Positions 38,095 through 49,935 are shown, numbered from the stretch's first letter. The stretch is DNA of 52,494 nt from Echinococcus granulosus (GCF_000524195.1 NW_020170395.1:148196-200689), one strand, 5' to 3'. The notes: a model not told the origin generated them from the sequence alone. A program made the numbers and translations.

Positions 38095-38881
38095 ATCCCA
38101 ATAAGAAAGGAAAATCGCAGTACCGATACGCCGTCCGCCTCATTTTAAAATAGGGATGGAAGGCCAGTGCAGCCATGGCAACCACCGAGTAAAATAATTT
38201 GCATTAAGTTAGCATCCTAATGGATACTACCTGTATTCTTCATGGCAATGGGCAGCAACCATTTCCACTAACCCGGGTCTTTATTGTGGTTTTAACAAAG
38301 ACCCGTGAAAATGAGCAAACTCGTCGCATGCTTACGCAGAGGAACCCCAATATTCGACCCCATGAACTACATTGTTGACGTTTTAAGGCACTAACAACTA
38401 CTTCAATTCAAGAATAGCCCCAGGGAATGCGATGTTTGACACCACAAGCCCAAACTCGTACCCAGTCAATCGGATGGCAGCGACAACCAGCCAATCTATG
38501 CCCACCATCGTCAGGCCCCAGGGCTAGACGAGCTGGGACGCCATTCAGCCAAAATGATAGCGACTAGGGCGTACGAGACCCCCGACAGGAGGCTCCCAAA
38601 AGCGGCGCAGCAAGCACTGCCAGGAAACCAGCGGCGACTTCAACTGCGTCCCACAAGAACAAGTGCATCCTCAACCCCATGACAGCACCACAGCCACCCC
38701 GACCAGCGAACGCTAATTCACCCACCGCACATACGAAACGAAACGAAGTCAAGGGATGGATGAGCCGGTACCACAAGAGCAGAGACTATGTAGCAAGCGC
38801 AAGGGATCAGAATCTGGTGTACCCAGGTGACGATGGATGTATCTCATATGAGGTAATTATAAGGCGCCAACTTATTCGCGT
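38095..38881. other. Spacer between the B-box and RNase H2C genes
   Basis: No gene recognised. From about 38270 to 38850 the sequence becomes C- and A-rich with higher GC than the flanks, which suggests an inserted repeat, but I cannot name the family or find its ends. A minus-strand AATAAA at 38280-38285 could serve RNase H2C. Confidence 0.4.
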
Positions 38882-39524
38882 TCATCGAGGAAGGGATGCG
38901 TTCAATTTTGACCAAATAAGGGCGGATTGAAGTTTCTCAGATACATCATTAGGAGCATCAGTATTCCAAATCATAAATTTTGCCATCGGTCCATCAGCCA
39001 CCCTCAAGACGCTAGGCACTTCCTCCAAAGAGTGTAGATCGTCACCTTGGACAACGAGAACCTCCGAATCCGCCGGCATTGGAAACACCTCGCCACGGAG
39101 TTTCCTTCCTCGAAAGTGGGCCGTGTGCACGTTTCCAGAATCATTGCTTGACCCACTACAAATAAATAAGCTACTTGACATCCCAATATGAGAAGTCAAA
39201 CAGAAGAGTTACATTATATAACGGTGTTATTAAGCTGATTACCTGACTCAAATCCGTGACTAGGACTCGTAAAAGAGCCACACCAAAAGGTACCTTAAAA
39301 TACTGCAAGAATAAAGCGCATGTTAAAATGAAAACGAAAACGCAAATCAGGAGTTCCATGCCCTCCGACTACGCCGTCGTAACGACTGACTCAATAATAG
39401 ATATTATTCTAGTAACCTAAGCAAAAACTTGCCCAGCTGTCACAAATTCTTCCGGAGGCTCCAAAGTTACCCCATCAGCGTCAATATTTACGGGCAGAGA
39501 ATGCACAACGGAGGTCGGCAGCAT
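38882..39524 (-). CDS. RNASEH2C: Ribonuclease H2 subunit C
   Basis: Non-catalytic subunit of the nuclear RNase H2 complex, which removes ribonucleotides and RNA-DNA hybrids from the genome; with subunit B it forms the scaffold that activates subunit A. Two exons, 39524-39433 and 39155-38882, give 366 nt and 121 aa. Exon 1 has the conserved pattern around HSLPVNIDADG and EEFV, matching the human HLLPCEVAVDGP region. Exon 2 has HFRGRKLRGE (human SFRGRCLRGEE), a middle segment, then the C-terminal block KFMIWNTDAP ... ALIWSKL (human RFTLWGLETIP ... ALTWPSL). The acidic loop of the human protein is mostly missing, which explains the shorter length. The intron 39156-39432 begins GCAAGT and ends TTTGTAG; only this GC donor gives the right phase and alignment. 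The start is the first ATG before the conserved block; a slightly longer N-terminus is possible. It lies head-to-head with the septin gene. Confidence 0.85.
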
Positions 39525-39821
39525 TTGAGGGAAAAGCCGCGATACACACGAGCTCAAAACGCAAAACCCTTTTGAGCGCGCCCCTTTTTAAAGTTGTGTA
39601 TTTCTACTGCAAAGGGCATGAAATTACCATTATACCAAAAAATTCGAAACAAATTGATCTTATGCCTGTTATGCTAAAGATGATTAATTTTTTACATAAG
39701 TTTGTAATGCTCCTGCATTTACATTTGATTGGTGCAATTAGCCTTTTCCGATTGGCTACTTCCAACCGCTTTCTGCAAACTTTACCCTTCTTTGTTCAGC
39801 TGTTTTCATATTTTTAATCTG
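39525..39821. promoter_or_regulatory. Divergent intergenic region (RNase H2C / septin)
   Basis: Only 297 nt separate the two start codons, which face away from each other. The region must hold both 5' UTRs and probably both promoters. I see no clear TATA box. A strong pyrimidine tract ending in TTCAG at 39795-39799 is discussed separately. Confidence 0.5.
39797..39799 (+). promoter_or_regulatory. Acceptor-like CAG upstream of the septin start codon
   Basis: The tract ttacccttctttgttcag ends 22 nt before the septin ATG at 39822. It has a good polypyrimidine tract and CAG, so it may accept a 5' UTR intron or a spliced leader. An in-frame open stretch exists upstream, but the ATG at 39822 is the first after this site. 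Confidence 0.4.
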
Positions 39822-42800
39822 ATGACGACGTCTGCAGGCAGACGCGGTACTTTCTTTGGAAAGGAAAATATAACTACTCTCGATGCTCCGAAATCGTCAG
39901 TAAAAGATGCTATTAACGACAGGACTTCCAAGTATGACCAGGAGAACCTCCTCAATGGATTAAAAAATGGTTCTACCAACAGCATTCCCGATTCCTACGT
40001 CGGTTACTCAAATATTCCTAATCACGTAATTATTTAAACTTGAACTAACGCCATGAAGGCTTTTAGGCGTGCCGTGCGGCAAGGTTTCGACTTTAACTTA
40101 ATGGTCGTCGGAGAAACGGGACTGGGCAAATCCACGTTCATCAACACTCTCTTCTTGACTGATGTTTACGGTCCGGATTATCCAGGCCCTTCGATGAAAG
40201 CTAAGGGTGCGGTGAAAGTGCGTTCCACCACTGTCTCGCTTCAGGTTTGTCTGTTTCATGGCATCCTCAACTCCTGACATAGGAGGACGGCGTTACTTTA
40301 CGATTGTCAATAATTGACACCCCTGGGTTTGGGGAATGCGTGGACAATTCCGAGTGCTGGAAACCGATCGTTGATTACATCGATGCCAGATTTGATGACT
40401 ACATGACCGCGGAGGGACGCGTTTCTCGTGATTCAAGAAAGATTGCAGACACACGCGTCCACGCCTGCTTGTACTTTCTTGCCCCGACGGGTAAACTTAG
40501 GCTAGTTGAATGATTATGCCGCGTGTAATTTGGGTTTTTACCCCACTTCATGTCTCACAGGTCACCGACTCAAGAGTTTGGATGCTGAATGTCTCAAGCG
40601 GATTCAAGACAAAGTGAACGTCATCCCTGTCATTGGCAAAGCGGACTGTCTCACACCAGACGAATGCAAGGAATTTAAGAAAAATATTCTGGCGGATCTA
40701 CAACATCACCAAATAAGAATCTACGATTTTGTCGAGGGTGATAAGACCAATGGTAAGTTGTCGCGTTGTTTTCCTTGAAGCCGGAAAGGCTAGATCTATG
40801 CTGTTATGCATTTTTGGCTCTTGTTTCTCTACTACTAAAATAAAGCTCGTAATTAACACGACTGTGTACGGGTCCTCATCAATCACATCAACACAGGGTA
40901 CTTTGGTACATGTTAGTCATGAGGACGCAGGGCTATGCTGATTCAGTAGGTACGAGCGTGAACCGTTACCATTTCTACCTTAGGAAAGATGGTCTTCTCG
41001 ACTCCATTTTTTGAAAGACATTGGGTCGAGTCTGATGGATTTTGAAATCGATTTGGAATGATCGTTTATTTTGGCTTACAAGACTATGGTACATTATGTA
41101 GTTCGATTGCGTTTGGTTGTGCGGAAGAGGCTTTGAAAAGAAGGGTCTAAGTCCAAACTGACGACTGGGTCCTCCCTATCATCATTATCATTATCTCCTT
41201 ATTTTGGTATAAACTTCTCTCTCGTGGTTGGATCGTTTTGAGGATTCATTTCCCCCATAGGGAGCCATAAGCTTAGTACTAAACTCACCGGCCAAATGCC
41301 TTGTTGATGCGATTGATCTGATTGTCTTTTAACGGTTGACAGGGTGTGTTTTTTGGGAAGTCGAGATGGTTTTCGCGTTTGATGTTGGGCATCTTATTAT
41401 AATCAGACCGTTTAATCCCACTGAAATACAGTAGTGAAAAGCAGAAAGATTATTGGAGGAAAGGGACTAATTTCTGATCATGTAGCGGTGCTCTCCCTTT
41501 TCCGTAGGTGAGACGAAGACGGACTCAGAGCGGAGTCGGATGCGAGGCCTGCGAGACCGCATTCCTTTCGCAGTAGTGGGCGCCAACACCTACATAACCA
41601 ACACCGCGGGCAATCGGGTGCGTGCTCGCATCTACCCCTGGGGCACGGTGGAAGTGGAAAATGTGGAGCACAATGACTTCGCTGTCCTCAGCTACTATCT
41701 CATCCAGCTGCAGATGCAGGTGCGTCCACCCAATTTCCAAGCATTCATAATCACTTCGTAGAGTACCATCCATCCCTCTGTCCTTCTGTTAATGAGGTTT
41801 TTAGGGAGGATCTCGATTATCTCATGACGAGAAGGAGTTCTTTGAACCGGTTTCTTATCGAAGGTTTACTCAATCTGTCAATTTACTTATTCCCTTTCAT
41901 CTTGGGAAAGATCATGCTATTCTGACATGCACAGAGCCTGCCAACTGTACCGTCTAATCATGTGCTAAAGCATATCTAACTTGCTGCTAAAGTGGCATGT
42001 TATTCTTCGGTACCTGTTTTCATGATTTCACTGAGAAATGATCAGCCAAATCGCTAACAATAAGCCAGGAAGTCTAGTTCCCATTCTCCTAGTTACTTTA
42101 CAGAATTTAGTCTTCCTCCTGAAAGGTAGCTGGTCTCTGCTCTGGAATCATGTTTTGTAATCATTTTTCCTGTCTACTTGCCCGTTCCCCTCACTCCATC
42201 TGAGATTGGATCGATTTACTCACAATCTGGTAGTTGGCTACTCGGCTCCTTTTTTGTTTGACACTGGTTTACTTTTCGCGATGGAATCCAAAAATCGCAT
42301 TGCATATGCGTAAATTTATGTAGTGGAAATTTTCATATGGATGAATTTGGCTAGATTTCCAGCTTAGTCTAATTCATCCGCTGGTGGATGTGTCCAAAGC
42401 TTTCGCAAGCACTGTTTTTGTCCCATCACCATTCACCACGTTGAGTTCAACTTGGGTCCTTCACATGGTTGGCTCCTCAAAGCGAAGCTCTTCTACCCCA
42501 GGGCGAATCCTCGATTCACCGACCAGCGTACTGCATATGGGTGTTCATTAGCCGTTATTTTAACAGATAATTGGTTGATGCTCCAAGCCACCTCTGCTAC
42601 TGCATTTGCATTCGTCCCTGCACGCATGACATGAGCTTGATTACCTTAATTTGGTGACTCTTTTGGACTGCTTCTTATCGCACATTTGCCCGTTTAATTC
42701 ACGCAGCATAACCCAGTAAGTTGCTCCACACATTTGTTTGTTTCACTGATTTACCTCAAACATCAATTTCTTTAGCTTAGCAAGTATTTTGCAGCGCATG

Positions 42801-45800
42801 TCTCCCGTGGCTGGCTAACCTGTTTTTAAGGCGGAAATTGCCCAGTTGAACGGGAATTCTCGAAGTTCGCATTCGTATATTAACCTTTTTAACTAAACAT
42901 TTGGCTCGGTGATGCTTATAGCCACCTGCGATTTTTCATGGGCTCCATGCATTAACTCGTATTCGAGAGTATCACGAACAACAGCAACCATAAAGTGTGC
43001 ATTTAGAGTGGTGACAATTGTATGCATTCACAAATAATATCACGTTGCCAAAGAAAAAATGTCAACGATTTTGACTTCCATATGCAGTGGTACATACCCA
43101 GAATACTTCAATTAGAAGTGTTTAAGATCGTATCCCCTCGGAAGCCAGCTCATTTGCTTGATTGGTGAACTGACGCATAGTATGCGTTTTGAAAAGGAGG
43201 GCTCAATGACTTCTACCGAAGCTTATGTGCTTATATATGCGATATATGGGATATTTGAATGTTATCAGTGCTTTGTTTCATCGTCTTTCTTGGACTGTAT
43301 AACTCCTTGAACAGTCCGGTTCACACTAGATTTCAGGAGTGCTAAACGATAGTGCAGTCGGTCCGTGAGATGGATTTCCCTGCCACCGGAGGCTGGATGC
43401 CAGGATGCTAATCTTATTGTACATTTACGTGCCAAGAGGACATCCATTTTTCCTTCCTTTTTGCGTCTGCTTATTACCGTAGTGGTAGCTGGCAACATTG
43501 ATGATTCAAATTAATGAATGCATACATCGTCCGCTCCGTTTTGGTGTACGGTTCCAGTGCAGTTTGATCAGTGATTGGCAGTTTTGAACTCTTCATGAGC
43601 AGTGTTAACTGCTCAGCTTACTCATGTAGGCTCAGGAGACGTAGGCCTCCATCTTGCTAGCACAAGAGGATTGGATGCCGGACATTGTAGTAGTTGATCA
43701 GCATTACGTAATCCAGCTCCAAGGTGGCCCTAAATTTCGTAGGCAAATGTCTTTCACCTATCATATTCTGCATTCAAATTACCCCTGAAGGCGTAACAAG
43801 GCACCCACTTCTGAAAGAACCTTTATTACCAATATGCGGGAAGACCGATAGACTAACAGCCTAGGTCGGGCAAAGGCCCATATAGTTAAACATAGAGTCG
43901 TGTTCATTTGAATCATCTTTCGCATTGAAAGTCAATTTTTGCTGGATCAGTTTCCTAAGAACAATATGGTTAATGATACGACAATTCGCTACATCAAAAG
44001 GCGCTCTAAATTTGATGCCGGTGAGTTTTCACAGATTCTGCATGCAAAATTAGTTTTAGGGACTTTCACTGACCATTGCTTGGGGCTGGATGATGTTCCA
44101 TGCACATCCTAGATGCTTTTCATTGAGAATTTTGCCTTAAAGTACAACCTGTTAAATAAAAACCGCATTGTTGCGCCCAATTCATCCTTGAAGAAGTTGT
44201 AAGGCGTACCAATCTGAAAGTAACATTTTTTTTAACACAGAAAAGGGTTCGAAGGCCTCCATGTCCATGTAACGGCATCTAATGTTGAAATTGGTGCTAG
44301 TAATCTAAAGGACCCATTTTATGGTGAATGCGAAGGAGGGTTTCAGCTGTAGGTATGCTGTTCTTGCAGAACCTGCGTGAGGTGACGCATCGTCAGCACT
44401 ATGAGAACTACCGTGCGGCGAAGTTGTCGGGCATTGCCCAGGACAGCAACTTCAAGACTCACGATGGTCAGGACCCCATGATGCTGATGGACGCGGAGAA
44501 GCGCGAGCACGAGCAGAAACTGCGCAAAATGGAGGCCGATATGGAGGCTGTCTTCGCTCAGAAGGTCAGTTTACCTTGTTTTCCACTGTTTATTGAATTG
44601 GATTGAATGACAGCCTTTTTTGGGGTAGTCTCTGCTTTTTTTCCCAATGTATGTGAATGAAGGGCGCTTAACTTGATTTTTTTGATCAGTGAGCCTGTGA
44701 ATGTCATCCACACTACCGACTACTTTTACAACTTAGTCGCGGGAGTTTTTTTTGTGTGAGGATACTCTCGGGTCTGATTTTCAGATAATTTTAGGCACAA
44801 GTCTTAGCAGCTTGACTAATAATCCTCTAAATTTAACATTTTGTTGGTGATTTTCCGATTTTTTCTTGGGAATTTTTCATTTGAAAATTCAGTGTCGCTC
44901 CAATTTTTCTGTGGCTAGCCTATGTCGGGATGAGCTAAGTAGATTTGCAAAACGCTTAGTGGCAGCCGAGACTATGATAAATGCAGTTGTATAACGGAAG
45001 CAAGTTGTCAAACTTAAGCGATTGAGACAAGCTGCATCGGAGCCCTACTTAGGATCGGTCAATCGGAAACAATTTCTCCTTTACTTCTGAAGGTATTGGA
45101 TTCTGGATTCTGCATTTGTGATTGTTGAGACGGTCTTAGCTTCAACGAGCTACGCCAATTCATTAGTTCCCTTGTGTTCTGTGGTTGTCTGGAATTTCTC
45201 GTGAACTGCGTTCACAAAGTTAACTAATGACTTATAAAATGTGTATTTTAAATCCCCTTAAAAGATCTGGCTTTTACTTTTCGGTTTAAATGGCTGAATT
45301 AACGGAGCCTTGGTTAAACCATCTTTCCTTCACGTGGTGTTCATTTGGAGTTGAAATGGATTTCGCCATTCGGGATAACATGCACGAAAGAATACGTGTA
45401 CAGTTTTTCTTTCAAATATATCGATGCCAATGGGATGTCTATTTTTTTCAAACATTCCTCGAGACCGTATTTACAAGGATCCATATATTTGTTGAGTTTC
45501 GCCAAACTTCACATCTTATCCACTTTTAACCCTACCTTGCGCTATGTATAAGTTAAACGATTACCGGAAGTTGGAAAATGGGTGAAAACGTTGGTAATTT
45601 GATGTTTACAAATAGGAAGCAAGAACTGCGGCGTTTCCTTAGTTATGTTTAGTGTAATTGGGGATGAGCTTGGAACTGAGCGGTTTGAGTGTTCTGCTTT
45701 AACGGCTGTTTGTTCGCTCTCCATGTAAACTTTAAGTCACAAATACTCGATTTAATTTGTTCTCTTCAGATCTAGGCCTTCATACCCTTGTGGAGTTATA

Positions 45801-46839
45801 TTCCACAACTGAAGGGAGCGTAATGTGCAAATCATGTTTGAATTATTCCTAGCACTTTGACGCCTCTGTTGTCAAGACCACCAATTTTTCAACTTCTTAC
45901 AGGGACGGTAGAGCTACATTTAGCTATCATCACAACCTAAGGACAGTGAATGAAATGATATTTTGATAGGAATTATAATTTATCTTCAAAAGGAAAAAGA
46001 AAATGATCCTGGGATCATATGTAAGCTCGCGTTTTTATGATCTGATTGGTCCACTCTGCTTGGTCGTAGCTCGATGCAACATACAGTTGAAAAATGCAAG
46101 TGTTGCATCAGTTATCCTTTTTAAATATATGCGCTTCTACCAAAAACTTCCATTTGGTTAACGTTTAGGTGGCCCAAAAGTCACCCAACTGAATTCAGCC
46201 CGTATTTGTGAGCTTTGGGGAAGGGGAGTGGGTGGACAAGGAAGATTAAGCGTTTCTACGTCGAATGAGCCTATTTTACCTTTTCTATTCTTTCCAAAGG
46301 TGACAAAGAATCATAATTGCCTTCCACTCTGTTGAGTTCTCTTTGCAACTGAGACGCAGGATGGGAAGGGTGATAGATAGTGACAAATGTACAGCAGCTG
46401 AGTTCCCTTCTAGTTCATGTGTGTAGATTAAGGCGAGATAGAAACCTAGCGAATTCGCAGCCGTAAGGAGCAGGAAGAGGGGTTTCTTCAAAAACAGCGG
46501 ATTGTATCCGTGTTTCCATCGTAAAAGTCAGGTGATTTTATCCCTCCTCCGTTTGTGCAGGTGGCGGAGAAGAGCCAGAAGCAGAAGGAGTTCGAGGCAG
46601 ACCTGCTGCGTCGGGCGGAGCAGATGCGGGAGCAGCTGCGTCAGGAGGAGGCGGCACACGAGATGGAGCGCCGCGCCTTCGAGGAGCAGAAGGCGCGCTG
46701 GGAGGAGGCCTGGCGAGAGTGGGACATCGGCGCTGATTTGGCCCACAGCACCGCTGGGGGTGGCCTAGGCGAACGCGTCCTCTCAGAGGTCATTAAGGAG
46801 CGTAGCAAGACGGAGAAAAAACGTAAGGGCCTCTTCTAA
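39822..46839 (+). CDS. Septin, SEPT7-like
   Basis: Filament-forming GTP-binding cytoskeletal protein used in cytokinesis and cortical organisation. Exons: 39822-40025, 40059-40244, 40283-40490, 40561-40752, 41508-41719, 44370-44564, 46561-46839; 1476 nt, 491 aa. A polar N-terminal extension of about 60 residues precedes [11 protein letters not shown]. The GTPase core has the P-loop GETGLGKST (86-94), G3 DTPGFG (142-147) and G4 GKAD (225-228, where most septins have AKAD). The septin unique element includes [10 protein letters not shown], and HYENYR leads into a long Glu/Arg/Lys/Gln-rich coiled coil ending KKRKGLF. The best match is the SEPT7 group ([14 protein letters not shown] and the C-terminus). 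At the switch-I position where active septins have threonine, this protein has Ala119, as in GTPase-dead members. The first two introns are 33 and 38 nt, while the fifth and sixth are about 2.65 and 2.0 kb. Family certain, subgroup likely. Confidence 0.95.
41720..44369 (+). other. Septin intron 5, with possible retroelement scrap
   Basis: Intron of 2650 nt without a host gene. A short plus-strand stretch near 43514-43640 could be the decayed end of a non-LTR element; the rest is unremarkable. Confidence 0.5.
43514..43640 (+). mobile_element. Possible non-LTR retrotransposon remnant
   Basis: Plus-strand translation from 43514 reads [13 protein letters not shown], which resembles the post-palm segment of non-LTR reverse transcriptases (a VRSVLLYG-ETW pattern). 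It is followed by an Arg-rich piece with stops. The similarity is short, the frame is broken, and no catalytic motif is visible, so the call is tentative. Confidence 0.3.
44565..46560 (+). other. Septin intron 6
   Basis: Intron of 1996 nt between the exon encoding the end of the GTPase domain and the coiled-coil exon. No recognisable coding sequence, RNA gene or clear repeat. Confidence 0.6.
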
Positions 46840-47003
46840 TCCTTCAGTGGCGCTTCCCTCCCCTCTGTTGCATTTATCTGCCTCTTCTTCTACCCTTCCT
46901 CCTTGCCTCTTGTAAATTTGTCGTCGTCATCGCACTCTTTATGTCTACATTCCCTCTCTGTCTCCCTCCGCATTTTTGTTCCCTTTTTCTGTGCTTTACA
47001 CGC

Positions 47004-47009
47004 AATAAA
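47004..47009 (+). terminator. Septin polyadenylation signal AATAAA
   Basis: A canonical hexamer lies 165 nt after the septin stop codon, at the end of a C/T-rich 3' UTR. Downstream the sequence changes character, with a short T-rich and GT-containing stretch. Confidence 0.7.
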
Positions 47010-48879
47010 TACGACAGGACCGTCTATTATTCTCCTCTCTGTCCATTATATTGCGATGCTCGGGCTATCTCTGTGGCCGTAGGGGAAGGGTAGTTTGATT
47101 GAGGGGTTATTAACACAGAGGGCATGACTAAAGGAAGTGGGGGTATACTAAATGCTCATGTTTCTACACCAGACTGTGAAATGCGACCAACATACCATAA
47201 GATGTCGTCGGGATTTCAGCCCTATTATCAACGCGCATCTCGTCTCGGGGGCACAGTGTAGAAGTCTTGTCCATCCTTTCGCAAATTACACAAGTTCCGT
47301 GGTATCCGAGTTATCCTCCAAGACTACAAAGCATGGCCTAAGTTGGCTGTGTAGTGAATGCACAAGAGTGCTGAAAATCTAGTAAAGTGGATGGGATAGA
47401 AGGAGGGCCAAATCATAGGCGACTGGCAGAGGGCAGTTAAGTGGAGTATGAGGACGTCGGGCCTTTGCAGTGTCGCAGTTCAACGATTTAGGCTTTACCT
47501 CTAGATTTCAAGAAAGGGTATGGTACTGTCCATCTCCATTATAGCATTAGTTCCATCACCCGACTGTCTGCTGTACATGCAATTTTCTAATGCTGAGAAA
47601 AGGGGCTAGCAACCTGGAGAAATGTGAGGGTAATACGGAGAATAGGGCTGAGGTGAAGCAGCACCTCTCACTTTATGGAACGGTTTGAGGTCTTCTCGTG
47701 AGTAGGCTTTATGGAACAATGCAGGAGGTCTTGCCTTGTGTTTTTCAAATTAAAAATAGAACAATCCTCCAACCGGATCACTTTTTTGTTCATCCTTGGT
47801 GTTTTTGAAGGAAAAGCTTCCTTCGAACGCGTTCTAGGCGGATCTCAGTCCTACTTGCTATTCCGCGCCGGGCAGGTACATAATTCCAAGGCAAAAACGC
47901 GTCTATAGGGCATCACCCACACAAAGCGAGCTCAATCTTCTGTTGATGTGTTTGCGCCTGTGGAGTAGAGGGTGGTGGACTCATCGCTAAAATTGGATTT
48001 TGCAAACCATTTCTCATGTTGCTAAAAAAGAAGGTTTTATAAATTCAGCTTCTAAACCGAGTTTGCCTCGATTCATGGAGCAAATAAAGTTGAATAAAAT
48101 TTAATCGGCTAAACAGATATTGTAGGAAAATAGTAGTAGTCATAAAATAGACCTTGCTGGCAGACAAAGTGGCACCGTAGGAAGCATGGAGTTTCTAGAA
48201 TGCAAGATAACATCTAAATGCCAGCAGAAAAAATTTGCATTAGATTAGAAGAAATTCGAGCTATTTTCATGTCGCGAAATAGAAAAGGGAATTCAAAGAC
48301 TTTTCACACAATTTATTCCCTAAGGTAGATTTTGAAAAAGGGAGTTATAGGAATTACTTTCCAACCCAATCCTCTCTAGAATCAGAGAAATGGCGTGCAA
48401 AATTCGTACGCAAATAGGATTATGCAGTGAGTTGTGGGCTGACCAAGATGGATACAGAGGTGGCTGGAGCGTCGTCAGTTGCTTCCAGAGACAAAATGTT
48501 GCATAACAGTGAAACTCTCCGCCAACTTGTGGCTCACCATCAAACGCTTATAGGCAGTGACGGTGGACACTTCGACAAATGCAACATTCTACGAAGCTTT
48601 CTACATTTCTTCACCTTTACTAATAAAAAGCCACGTGGATTCACCTGCCTACCCTCTTCATGTCAAGCTTCTTCCCCCACCCGGTGCAAAGCTGGAACAC
48701 GTGAGATAGTCTAGTTCAGTCAAGCCTTACAGACTGGCATGAAGCTGGAAGATTTGCCGTTGCGATTCAGCAACCTCGATGCACCAAACAAAGCAACAAA
48801 CGCCCATTTTCAACTTTCGGTCCACGATTCGGTGTGCCAACACACTCAGCAAATAGGTTTCAGCAAAGGATACACGTCC
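47010..48879. other. Gene-poor region upstream of the retroelement remnant
   Basis: Only short open frames on either strand, none recognisable. Earlier parts of the Gypsy-like element (reverse transcriptase, protease) may once have lain here, but I cannot see their motifs. Confidence 0.4.
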
Positions 48880-49935
48880 TGATGAGTTGCGATTCCAGTC
48901 TACCGATGCTTTCGTGCAGAAGTGTTTGGCCATGCCGATGCTCTGTCACACCTCATCAGCAAATACGCACCCAACCAAGAAGACGCTGCGATAGCAGCAA
49001 CTCGTGTTGAGGATGTGGCCAAGCATCACGTTATCCACACTGTTCGGACTCTGTTAATGGATGCAGCAGAAGATGAAGAAGCGACAATGTCATTCTGACG
49101 ACGTATTGACTGAGCCAATACGCTTCGTCAAGAATAAGTGGCCGATTTGCTCACCCACCAACAATCCCACTCCACTACTTCATCACCCTGACTCCCTGTG
49201 CATCATCAAAGGCTGTCGAATGTTTCACGGTAGTGTCGTTTTGCCCAGTTCACCACGTCTTATGGCCAATAGCCTCCTCTCCAATCTCTCACCAGTCACC
49301 AGTCCCCCTGGTCTCGGTAGCGTGAAATTCACTGCCAGAAGGTTTGCTTACCGGTCACGTATAAACGAAGACATCGCCGATTTCATCAAGGGCTCTCGGC
49401 ACTATTGACTGGCAACAAAGAATCCTCAGAAGTCCCCGTTGTACCTTAGCCTCACCCAGAGATGTTCGTTCAAGACTCTACCCCTACTTCGTGGGTCAAT
49501 TCATGTTGTCTTTTACCCCTTTTGGTAATGATGCCTTTGCGAAGTGGCCAAGGATAGCATCTAAGATCGCTCCTACGGCAACCAAAAACACTACAAGCGC
49601 TGCAACAGATCGTCAGCCAACTCAGACTCCTGAGACGTTCGTCGCCGATAAAGTCAACAGGCATAGTCCACTTTGCGGCAGTTCTAGGACTTTTATTAAC
49701 GACACATTAATACACGCATCTGTCCCCCGTTCTTTTACAGTCAATCCATAGGCCAAGCTCAACAGTGCGATGGCACATTCAAAGCACCTCTATCGAAGTC
49801 ATGAGGAGAGGGGACAACTACCAATCACTTTTACACAGGCTCCTACGCAAATAGCGGACAACTCTGAATGACTCCCCACGAAACCACCAATCACCAGCCG
49901 TGGCGCTAATGGGAGGCAAGCTTTGCTTGCTCTGC
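48880..49935 (+). mobile_element. Degenerate Gypsy-class LTR retrotransposon polyprotein remnant
   Basis: Plus-strand translation in shifting frames follows the usual order of a Gypsy pol gene. A FGHADALSHLIS segment at 48925-48960 is the end of the RNase H region. Next comes the integrase zinc-binding region (about 49330-49420, with FAYRSRINEDIADFIKG), whose paired cysteines are replaced by Ser and Tyr. An integrase core piece with DAFAKWPRI lies near 49531-49560, then a GQAQQCDGTFKA-like segment near 49750 and ALMGGKL near 49905. At least several frameshifts and stops break the reading frame, so it cannot encode a working protein. No reverse transcriptase catalytic box, protease, LTRs or target-site duplication were found. 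Confidence 0.85.

Noticed and set aside
39171..39359. Minus-strand frame with a membrane-like helix, first taken as an N-terminal exon of a membrane protein
   Set aside because: It lies inside the RNase H2C intron; its phase cannot join the downstream exon without a stop, while the GC donor at 39432 gives a perfect family match.
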